From positions 35,605,304-35,669,303 of the forward strand of contig NC_092671.1 of the NCBI RefSeq assembly GCF_964355755.1: a stretch of 64,000 nt of DNA, read 5' to 3'. The stretch is from Antedon mediterranea. Lineage: Eukaryota; Echinodermata; Crinoidea; Comatulida; Antedonidae. The notes below the pieces were generated by a model. That model was given only the letters and a program-made list of their open reading frames with translations, was not told where the DNA came from and did no database searches. Shown one piece after another: positions 46,715-55,319 of the stretch. Position numbers and translations under genes: made by a program. Every line of letters starts with the position of its first letter. Position 1 is the stretch's first letter.

Positions 46715-48026
46715 TTGAAAAATATCTGAAAAATGTTGAAAAAGTTATTGGTGGATATAGGCCTATTTAAAAAAACATATTTATACAAACTGACTGATTA
46801 TTTTAAAAATATGACGTCATAAAATATTTTTTCATTGAGTTTTAACATCATTAATTTCTGAGATTGATATATGTTCTTAATTTGTTTGTAAACATATGGA
46901 ATAACAATGAAGGATTGAGCCGATGTGATTTTCAGGTTAAACATGTGTATTGTATTGTAATAGTTTTGTAGGCTTTATAAGTATTAATTTTAAATAAAGG
47001 CACCCATAAGCGACCTTGTTGGCTGGACCCAATGGTGGTCATTTATATACTGACTGACCTATTAGTATTATCATAATACTGTATTTTGTTACAGGTTAAG
47101 AACGAGTCTATCGTTAGGTACAATATAATTGGTCTTTGGGTAAAACCGAAGGTGTAAATACATCATATAGAAGTGTTGTACAAACAATTAAAACAAAAAA
47201 GCTGTAAAGAAAAAACACGTCACATTGTCTTATTTTTCTTTTCTGGATCTAGCAGTTCGAAAAAAAAAACCAGTCCAAACCTGTCCCATTCTGCAAACCG
47301 GACATTCAAATATTCAAACAAATTTGAAAAGGAATGAAGTAGGCCTATTTTGAAAAAAAAACTAACAATTAGCAGAGCATGGCAACACTAACAACCAATC
47401 CAAATCTCAACCTAAGTTTTCCTTTCTCTGTGTCGGGTATGTCACATTCTTCATTTACAGTACTGGTATTGGTACTGGTTCAAATAACCGTCTCAAAGAG
47501 ACATCTGGTAGCCATTGACTTGAAGTTGGCATTTGGATGTGTTACTTTTAAATGTAGGCCTACAGTATGAGAGTGACTACTACCAAATTACACAGTCACA
47601 AAACAACTTATAAAACAGTTCATATATACAGTTAAAACATTGCTGGGAATTATAAATTTCTGTTGAAACAGTCTCTAATGAAGTTGCATCTAGTAAGTTG
47701 ACTTTGTTGTACAACTCTATCAAGTACTGATGGTATCTTCCGACCTCTTCGTTTACTTTGTGTTGTGTGAAAAGTAAGAATTTTTGTAGGATCTTCATTT
47801 TCTTTTTAGTAGCCTACTCAGCAAAAATTTTCCATTTACATTTTCATTTTACTCATATTAGTCCACAGACTATTTTATTTTACTTTACAATTGGAATTAA
47901 TGGATGTATAAACTGTAATAGCCTTTAATTTTGTGTCATTATTGTTGTGTCTTTCACACCGGTGGTGGCTTTTTATTATCCTATTAATGTTTTATTATAC
48001 TGTATAATATCTTACAGTAAACAATG
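46715..48026. other. Non-coding, no gene recognised
   Basis: Short frames at 47379-47570 (+) and 47580-47798 (-) have no recognisable motif. TAGGCCTA octamers at 46758, 47340 and 47555. Confidence 0.5.
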
Positions 48027-48169
48027 TACGGTGGCCTCTAAGTGTCACGGTAACTTTTGCAATTTTCTAAAAAAAGCCACGGCAATTTACAAAAAAAGCC
48101 ACGGTAATTTGAAAAAACCCACTTGGCTTTAAAAAAAAATGCCGTGACACTTACATGGAGGCCACCGTA
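48027..48169. mobile_element. MITE, family J (TACGGTGGCCTC ends)
   Basis: 143 bp; TACGGTGGCCTCTAAGTGTC at the left, complement of TACGGTGGCCTCCATGTAAG at the right, both leading into GTGTCACGG. The centre repeats AAAAAAAGCCACGG(C/T)AATTT two to three times. The 4-bp indel between the arms is the main difference. Confidence 0.88.
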
Positions 48170-48948
48170 TAAATGTGATTTTTGTTGTCATTCTTTTCTT
48201 ATTTATTTTTCTTTATTTTTAATTATTCAATTTTCTGCCATATACAATACAAAGAAGACAAAACAATTATAAAAGGGGGCAAGGAAAGACCAAACATGTG
48301 CTAAACACCTATGCTAGTTGGTCAACCCAGAACATACAGAGCACAGAGAGAAAGAGATAAATAATATTACGTTCTACAATTAAAGCATCTACAAGAAAGC
48401 GACCAACTACACACATTTTCAATATCAAAATTATTTAAAAAGTAAATATTGAGATAATTTAATAATTTGGTTTTAATAGAACTAACAGAAATATCATAAG
48501 TTCATACCAGAAATTGTTGTATCTGATACTCACGTCCTCCAAGATTTTACGGAGTCCGCTCACGGCAAAACAATTTCTCGTATACGTACATTGAAGAATT
48601 ACAGTCGTATGAACATAAAATGCGGGAAACTTGTTGGATACTTGATAAACGAACGATATTAAATCAAACCTTTTACGGTGACATTTGAAAATGTCAGCAG
48701 TTGATTACCTAAGCTCTTAAGATCGTTAAAGTTAAAGCACATGTAATCACTAAAATGTATTTAACAGACCGTTAAAACTTTCACTGCTGTAATGTTCCTA
48801 TTTCCTACGTCGATGCATTTTTGTTTGTTTGATTCACTGTTTAACCATGGAGGTATAAAAATAGATCGTCTGGTTTGTATTGTATGACGCTATTATAGTA
48901 TAGGCCTAACAGGTATAAAAAGACTTTGGTCTTTGAATTGAATACCTG
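48170..48948. other. Non-coding, no gene recognised
   Basis: No gene seen. The minus-strand frame 48841-49065 overlaps a family A MITE and is spurious. Confidence 0.55.
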
Positions 48949-49191
48949 AGTTCTTCTGTCTACACTAGTTTGACAAATGTGTGATGTGACTAAATATGGT
49001 AGATGTAATATGTTTTTTGGTTGTATATTTCTTATGGATACACCTTCCATTTGGTCGAGTGCCACTGTTGTAAAAGTGTAATCTCCAAATAAATTATTAT
49101 TATTATGCTCAAATATAGTAGTGATATGACATCATGTCTGTATATGGGCACATCACATTCACATAAAGTTTGGTAGTGTAGACAGAGCTTT
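48949..49191. mobile_element. MITE, family A, copy A8 split by a LINE tail
   Basis: Left half TTCTTCTGTCTACACTAGTT...AAATATGGTAGATG; right half ATGCTCAAATATAGTAGTGA...GTTTGGTAGTGTAGACAGAG. The two halves are separated by about 95 bp foreign to the family (48999-49093). Confidence 0.8.
48999..49093 (+). mobile_element. 5'-truncated LINE 3' end inserted in A8
   Basis: Sequence GTCGAGTGCCACTGTTGTAA then AAGTGTAATCTCCAAATAAA and an (ATT)n tail is absent from other family A copies. The short tandem tail and orientation fit a non-LTR retrotransposon 3' end. Confidence 0.55.
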
Positions 49192-49518
49192 ACAGTTATT
49201 AATCAAATAAACAAACTTTATATCGAATTATTACGGAACCGGTGCATGGAGACAGCAAGCGCCATGGCTCAGTTCCTCGTTAGAGCCTTTTTTTGAAGGG
49301 CGTGGGTTCAGGAGAACAATAAAAAAAAAACGCCAGCTCGGAGAGAAGATAGCACCACCAGTAGAGATATGGCTTATGCCTGTGTATGGTATCATGATGA
49401 ATACTACTATATCTCATCTGCTACGCCCATACGATCCTCTAGAACAACTAGGACTAGATTTCGGATAATGATATAAGAGCGACAAAAATAGGAGTATATT
49501 CATTATAATATATGTAAA
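49192..49518. other. Sequence 5' of the tRNA cluster
   Basis: Contains a G+C-richer segment (49235-49445, for example GCCATGGCTCAGTTCCTCGT) that resembles part of a retroelement but gives no readable frame. No second copy in the window. Confidence 0.45.
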
Positions 49519-49591
49519 GCCCGGTTAGCTCAGTCGGTAGAGCATGAGACTCTTAATCTCAGGGTCGTGGGTTCGAGCCCCACATTAGGCG
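49519..49591 (+). tRNA. tRNA-Lys (CTT), copy 1
   Basis: 73-nt intronless cloverleaf: acceptor GCCCGGT, D arm GCTC-AGTCGGTA-GAGC, anticodon arm TGAGA-CTCTTAA-TCTCA (anticodon CTT), T arm GTGGG-TTCGAGC-CCCAC. Box A TAGCTCAGTCGG and box B GGTTCGAGCCC are intact and TTTT follows within six bases. One acceptor mismatch (C4 opposite A69) may reduce function compared with copy 2. It decodes AAG codons. Confidence 0.85.
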
Positions 49592-49669
49592 CATTTTCTT
49601 TTATAAATTTAGTCTATAATTTCTTTATATTCGACAAAATTTACGCCGAACCCAGGAGCCTTTAACAAA

Positions 49670-49742
49670 GCCCGGTTAGCTCAGTCGGTAGAGCATGAGA
49701 CTCTTAATCTCAGGGTCGTGGGTTCGAGCCCCACATTGGGCG
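49670..49742 (+). tRNA. tRNA-Lys (CTT), copy 2
   Basis: Identical to copy 1 except the 3' acceptor strand ATTGGGC, which pairs fully with GCCCGGT (two G-U pairs). It is followed by a T9 terminator and is the most likely fully functional member of the cluster. Starts exactly 151 bp after copy 1. Confidence 0.95.
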
Positions 49743-49820
49743 AACTTTTTTTTATAAATTTAGTCTATAATTTCTTTATATTCGACAAAATTTACGCCGA
49801 ACCCAGCAGCCTTCAACAAA

Positions 49821-49893
49821 GCCCGGTTAGCTCAGTCGGTAGAGCATGAGACTCTTAATCTCAGGGTCGTGGGTTCGAGCCCCACCTTGGGCG
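49821..49893 (+). tRNA. tRNA-Lys (CTT), copy 3
   Basis: Same cloverleaf. The 3' acceptor strand CTTGGGC leaves T7 opposite C66 at the base of the stem. A TTTTTT terminator follows. Starts exactly 151 bp after copy 2. Confidence 0.9.
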
Positions 49894-50133
49894 AACTTTT
49901 TTAAACAATAAATTTAGTCTATAATTTCTTTATATTCGACACAAGTTACGCCGAACATAGGATCGTTCACAAATCTTTTTGGACACGTTGATGATGTATG
50001 TCTTTATTTCTATTTCATGTAGACCTGCTGCATATAAATTCAACAGAATCTACGTAAGAAATTGTGACAAATATGTAGCCCGTATAATCACACATTGAAG
50101 GAAAAACTTTTTTTTAATGTTCATAATTCTCTA

Positions 50134-50269
50134 AGGCCGTGTTTCCGAAGCCAAAAATTAAACGATAAAACTTCCTGGGGAAACGGGGTTTTACCGTTTT
50201 CGCTCGAGAAAAATTAAACATTCAAATCAGATAATTATCGGTAATTTTTTGGCTGCGGAAACACAGCCT
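50134..50269. mobile_element. MITE, family I (AGGC(C/T)GTGTTTCCG ends)
   Basis: 136 bp with about 28-bp terminal repeats: AGGCCGTGTTTCCGAAGCCA and complement of AGGCTGTGTTTCCGCAGCCA. The flanks read TA on both sides, compatible with a TA target. Only copy in the window. Confidence 0.88.
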
Positions 50270-50680
50270 ATTTTAAGTCAATACCACACATATCTCATTT
50301 AAATGTAATGGTTAATACAGCCACGTGAGCATAGACGATTTTGTTGTCAGTGGTGTAGTTTTGCACAACTTAATTTTATTGTTAATAATACACAAAAGTG
50401 TGTCAATTTGTAGCTTGATTAAATGGTACGCACACATTTTGAAAGTCACTGGGACCTGACTTGTTTGCCAAGGGTCTTAATATAGGTTATCTGAGTAAAC
50501 AAACACATATCGAATAACCGTCAATGAAAGACAAAATATATGTACGACGGTACCATATTACATTCGAGTTTTCTCAATGTTCAATGGTCTCGTTTGAAAG
50601 TGGCTGTGTCCCTTGGGACTGGGGGAAACTAAAAATAAATTGTACGAAAACAGAAAACTGTCAAAAAATGTATTTACATG
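50270..50680. other. Non-coding, no gene recognised
   Basis: Short frame at 50524-50706 has no support. Confidence 0.55.
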
Positions 50681-50836
50681 AAGCTCTGTCTACACTGTCA
50701 AATTAGTTTGACAAAAAAAGTGTGATGTGCCCAAATATGTTAGTGACATGCTTAAATATGGTAGTGATATGACATCATGTCCTGGACACACCAAGTTTTT
50801 TTGTCCCATAAAATGTGATAGTGTAGACAGGGCTTT
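50681..50836. mobile_element. MITE, family A, copy A9
   Basis: 156 bp; AAGCTCTGTCTACACTGTCA and complement of AAAGCCCTGTCTACACTATC. The interior has AAAGTGTGATGTGCCCAAAT and GTAGTGATATGACATCATGT. Confidence 0.9.
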
Positions 50837-51522
50837 ACTCTTTAAATTATTAATCGACGACTGAATATAGACCGTGAAACACTGTTGAATAATAATTCGT
50901 CCGGTCCTGCCCGTTAAATTTAGATATTTATTGCCTTTAATTATAAAATGTATAATTCATGTTTAGCGTATTGCATAATAAAGGAATTAGTTTCTATGGC
51001 GCAAGCTATATACTTCGTTTTACGGGCAAATGGAAGCATATCATGTGTTTTGACGAATTACATTGAACGTCGACTCGTTGGATGGATATGAACAATATTT
51101 TGGTTGAATTACGACATAAAGTAAAAGTAAATCTCTTCAGATTTAATAAAAGAAGCTTAGTAAGAAGCAGAGTATTTTTATTCAACGTGTTGATGTTTTC
51201 ACTATTAAATTAAATGTCGTTTTTGACGTCTTGGCCTATATATCACAGATTATTATAATTAAATGTATTGTTTACATAAGCTTTCATTGTCTCCTTAATT
51301 ATCTCTTGTAAATCCATATTACAATACTTTACTTACTATAGACGTACATTTACGTTATGTTTTCGACCAGTACGTAAGTTAGCTATCCCCTTTGACTTAT
51401 ACATTACATAATTAGGTCATTCAAACGTTATTAGAAATAGAAATTTCATGTTGGAAAACGGTATATCATTTAGCATATAAAATTCCAGTATTAAAAAGAA
51501 TTTGAATTTGTTTAATCCAGAT
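50837..51522. other. Non-coding, no gene recognised
   Basis: A+T-rich sequence with nothing supported. Confidence 0.55.
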
Positions 51523-51680
51523 TTTTTCTTTTTTGCATTCGTATTTAATGTTATATTTTGGGCTGGGTCAAACTTAAAGTCTTTCTGACTTATATGACTC
51601 TCCCCCACATGATTACTTCATTGAATTTATTATCCCATAGGTTGTTATTATATTGAGGAAATAAATTAAATTAAATTTGA
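51523..51680 (+). mobile_element. Dispersed repeat family Q, copy 2
   Basis: Matches 12206-12360 (CGTATTTAATGTTATATTTT, GGGCTGGGTCAAACTTAAAG, CACATGATTACTTCATTG) and ends in the A-rich tail AGGAAATAAATTAAATTAAA. Probable LINE 3' end. Confidence 0.6.
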
Positions 51681-51909
51681 AATTTACACACCATTAGGCC
51701 TAGACTATTTAATATATTTTGTTTTATATCCGTCTGAATCTTTTTATGAGAATATTAACATTTGTTTTGGAAGTTAATCAAAATATGGAGTTATACAACA
51801 AGGACAATGTACAACATGGCAACAGAAAGAAAGATATTGACAAGATCGATTCAATTTCTGTTTCATATTATATGATACGGACTTCTAAAATGTGAAATGG
51901 CGAATTAGA

Positions 51910-52046
51910 AGGAAACTGTAGACTTTCCCCAAGTCTGTAGTTATTCCGAGGCTTTTTACGAGCTCAAGTAGTTTAAGTATGAAACGCCATATGTGCCAAA
52001 ATATTTGTCTTTTTACTAATAATTATTGTCAAAACTCCGTCTAAAA
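51910..52046 (+). mobile_element. Dispersed repeat family R, copy 3
   Basis: AGACTTTCCCCAAGTCTGTA, then GTATGAAACGCCATATGTGC and AAAACTCCGTCTAAAAC, in the family order. Shorter middle than the copy at 36822-37290. Confidence 0.5.
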
Positions 52047-52824
52047 CTTAAAGAAATTGTAATGTTTAAATGCCATAAGCACCAGAATGCACATGTTCAT
52101 CGCTATTATCAAAATAGTGGGACAATGTTACAATTTAGATATAATTATATAGGCCAAATTTACAATTTTATTACCGTGCTGATCCGTGATTTCGAAAACA
52201 CCGTAATTCACAAATAATCAAGGGTTTAGGTTTTCACTCTCAGGAAATTGAATGTTACAATATTGGTAATAAGGTTTTCATACTTCTAAGTCAATATAAA
52301 TAAATGTCTTATACATTTCCAGAAATTGTAGACCTATTTAAAGACGTGTATAAGTTTCATTGGAATTCTGCCTGCGAGGTTTTGTCGTTTGATGAAAATA
52401 GTTTGAAATTCAAGAACTTGTGTCACCGCCTAAGAGAAACTGTATACAAGCGTACACTCTGACTTTGTTGTATGTTGTATGTATTTGGCATTGAATAACT
52501 ACCGGTGACGTTTGCTTAAAGGCATATTGTGTGGATTTTTAAACGCTATAAATAATTATATTTAAGACGAGACGGCTAAGGTTTTATGCATAGTATTCTA
52601 AGCCTAATAGCAGCATAAAATAGATGAGACAAAAATCTTAACATAATTTTCAACTTTGTTGCAACGCATCTAGTTTTTTATGCTATACAGTACTTTACAA
52701 TTTGATGATTTGTTTGTAAATATCTTAGGCTAAGCAAACGAACAGTTTCGTTGGGCTTCGTTTGATTTAATATACACAGTAAATATTAAAAAATTATTGA
52801 AAATTGGTATTCATCATCTAATAA
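52047..52824. other. Region 5' of the ZRANB3-like gene
   Basis: No further exon or repeat recognised; presumably contains the promoter. No TATA box is obvious near the CRE. Confidence 0.45.
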
Positions 52825-52832
52825 TGACGTCA
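52825..52832 (+). promoter_or_regulatory. Perfect CRE palindrome (TGACGTCA)
   Basis: A consensus CREB/ATF site 36 bp before the predicted start codon of the ZRANB3-like gene. The closeness suggests a short 5' UTR and promoter function, or location within the leader. Only positional evidence. Confidence 0.4.
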
Positions 52833-52867
52833 TGGTTTTCAAGATAGAGGGTGTAGTTTAGTTCACA

Positions 52868-52977
52868 ATGGTGGCGGCAACATCGAGTGGCCTAGAACAA
52901 CTACCAAAGCAATTATATGATAAATTATTCGATTTTCAAAAAGAAGGTGTATTATTCGCCTTAAAAAATAATGGACG
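52868..52977 (+). CDS. ZRANB3: ZRANB3-like SNF2 helicase, coding exon 1
   Basis: ATG in good context (ACAATGG) opens 36 codons plus two bases. The frame ends in QLYDKLFDFQKEGVLFALKN then NG and the split codon CG|G. The FQK(E/D)G..FALK.NGRC block immediately before helicase motif I is characteristic of ZRANB3 (annealing helicase and structure-specific endonuclease at stalled replication forks, bound to PCNA); SMARCAL1 is the nearest alternative. The N-terminus is short. The donor is CG|GTAGGT. Intron 1 is 419 bp. Orthology rests on 40-odd residues and should be treated as probable. Confidence 0.78.
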
Positions 52978-53396
52978 GTAGGTATAGATTGATGATATAT
53001 ATTTTAGAATATATTTTACGATATGTTTTTTCAAGGAACATTTGTTTTCACTGATGTAAGCTAGGCCTAGATATGTAGGCTATTCTCTTGAATTTGACAA
53101 CAAACGTAGCCTGGAGGGAGACGTCATTCCGCTGTTGATAATGTAATATAATGGGTACCTTGGAATACTAATTTTCTTCATATCCTATTCGCGGAGAGAA
53201 CAATTGATATGAGTTGATTATATAGTTTGAAGTGCAAGTCATGAGTCATTTTTTATTATTTAGCATCATTCAAGTAATAAAATTAAATAAAGGGAATTTA
53301 ATTAATTAAATTGTCTTAAATGGAAAATGGTTGACAGCAATTTGACAGTTTGTTTATACACTGTGTTGTTCCTTTTCTGTATGTTGTATCTTTCAG

Positions 53397-53415
53397 GTGT
53401 CTTATTGGAGATGAG
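53397..53415 (+). CDS. ZRANB3: ZRANB3-like SNF2 helicase, 19-nt micro-exon 2
   Basis: Preceded by a strong acceptor (TGTATCTTTCAG) and followed by donor GTAAAT. Joined to exon 1 it completes Arg and reads CLIGDE, exactly the residues expected before the Walker A motif (MGLGKT in SNF2 helicases). The frame and splice-site agreement make this tiny exon convincing. The next exon, which should open with the MGLGKT codons, was not found in the remaining 10.5 kb of the window. Confidence 0.75.
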
Positions 53416-53630
53416 GTAAATATACAGCTTATGTTCATACAATAATTAAGCAATTAAACATTTCAAAAGCATTTACTCCATGTTCAAACCAACACTAAAT
53501 CAAACACTTAAAAATGTTGTCACTTCCGAACTGTGCTAAGTGAATAATATACATGCACATTTTATAACTCATTAAAATATATTTACATAAATAGCATACC
53601 TTAACTAACCTTAGTTACTATCTTTGAGTG

Positions 53631-53924
53631 AGTGAGTGGCCGAGCGTAGCCATAACATCGGCAGGGGTTCGAGGCTCACTCACTCCATGGTTCTGGTGGT
53701 AGAACGAGTCTTCTCGGATAAGGACTATAAACCGTAGGTCCAGTGTACACATCTAGCTCGTGTGCACTTTAAAGAACCTAGTACATCTTTCGAGACGAGT
53801 AGGGGGTTACCCCGGTGTATTAGTGCATCACAGCCACTGATCACCAACTGGGCCCTCTGGGAGACCAGTCTTTGACTGAAGAGGTTACCCAGTATAAATA
53901 TAAATTTCAATCAATCAATCAATC
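53631..53924 (+). mobile_element. tRNA-derived SINE, copy 1 (head deletion)
   Basis: Starts AGTGAGTGGCCGAGC (truncated box A), has box B GGGGTTCGAGGC, a body with AAGGACTATAAACCGTAGGT, TTCGAGACGAGTAGG and AACTGGGCCCTCTGGGAGAC, and an (AATC)n tail. Relative to copy 2 it lacks 26 bp between boxes A and B. Lies in intron 2 of the ZRANB3-like gene, same strand. A minus-strand frame (53725-53910) is a shadow. Confidence 0.85.
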
Positions 53925-54465
53925 TAGGCTCCGTTGTCAACATCAGAGATGAGCGTTCACTTGAAAGTACAGTAGTAAGACTCTGCAACCTCATATGTTG
54001 ACATAAATTTTAATCCATTCTAATCAGACTAGGCCTAGATATGATTGCATACTACAATATTCTAATAAAAATGATTTTATCAAACATGTATAAAACCAGT
54101 AATAGTTTGCTTGATAGGTTTTTTTTCCATAAATTTGTCAGGCCTAATAATATATTTTTTTGAGGTGAGCGTGTAAGCTTATTAGATTATGTTGCAGTTG
54201 TGATAAAATTTGGCCTATACATTTCAGTTGCTTGCAAGAAGGATTGTTGTAATTATGTATGTGGTTTAAATGTGTTTGTTATTCGATATCCAGTCTTGAT
54301 AATACATGATTGTTTGGTGTCCTAGCAAAGAATTTAGACTTGAAAAAACATCTTTAATTATCTAAACATTAAATCTCATGGACAGGTACTGTAATTTGAG
54401 TATGCAGTAAGTACAATGTTAAGTCAGTATATTAACCAGTACGACAGTGGATTGAATACAATACT
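53925..54465. other. ZRANB3-like intron 2, no exon recognised
   Basis: No frame compatible with helicase motif I was found. Contains the TAGGCCTA octamer at 54030. Confidence 0.5.
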
Positions 54466-55319
54466 TTATATGGATCAGTGTTTCCCTTATATGGGGATCG
54501 GTTTTTCCTTTATATGGATCAATATTTCCCTTATATGGATCTATATTTCCCTTATATGATAATTGTTTTTCTTATATGGATCGGTAATTACTATGGATCA
54601 GTGTTTTTCTTATATGGATCAGTGTTTCCTTTATATGGATCGGTGTTTCCCTTATATGGATCCGTGTTCCCTTATATGGATCCGTGTTCCCTTATATGGA
54701 TCCGTGTTTCCTTATATGGATCAGTATTTCCCTTATATGGATCAGTATTTCCTTTATATGGATCGGTGTTTCACTTATATGGATCCGTGTTCCCTTATAT
54801 GGATTGGTGTTTCCCTTTATGTTTTTTATATGGATCAGTGTTTCCTTTATTTGGACCAGTTTTTTCTTTATATGTATCAGTGTTTTCCTTATATGGATCA
54901 GTGTTTCCCTTATATGGATTGGTGATTACCTTATGGATTAGTGTTTTCCTTATATGGATCAGTGTTTCCTTTATTTGGATCAGTTTTTTCTTTATATGTA
55001 TCAGTGTTTTCCTTATATGGATCAGTGTTTCCCTTATATGGATTGGTGATTACCTTATGGATTAGTGTTTTCCTTATATGGATCAGTGTTTCCTTTGTAT
55101 GGATCAGTGTTTCCCTTGTATGGGTCAGTGTTTCCTTTGTATGGATCAGTGTTTCCTTTGTATGGATCAGTGTTTCCTTTGTATGGATCAGTGTTTCCTT
55201 TGTATGGATCAGTGTTTCCTTTGTATGGATCAGTGTTTCCTTTGTATGGATCAGTGTTTCCTTTGTATGGATCAGTTTTTCCTTTGTATGGATCAGTATT
55301 TCCTTTATATGGATCAGTT
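54466..55319. repeat. 20/21-bp minisatellite, about 40 units
   Basis: Unit TTATATGGATCAGTGTTTCC(C) in the 5' part and TTTGTATGGATCAGTGTTTCC in the 3' part (55087-55290, about ten near-perfect units). It includes a 124-bp internal duplication (54841- and 54965- blocks). All plus-strand frames stay open, producing Tyr-Gly-Ser-Val repeats that are not a protein. Lies within the presumed intron 2. Confidence 0.93.

Larger units (their letters stand above)
49519..49971 (+). repeat. 151-bp tandem unit carrying the tRNA-Lys genes
   Basis: Three units; the 78-bp spacer (AAATTTAGTCTATAATTTCT...TACGCCGAACCCAG) is nearly identical between units one and two, and diverges at the end of unit three. Spacer conservation equal to that of the genes indicates recent unequal duplication. 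Confidence 0.93.
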
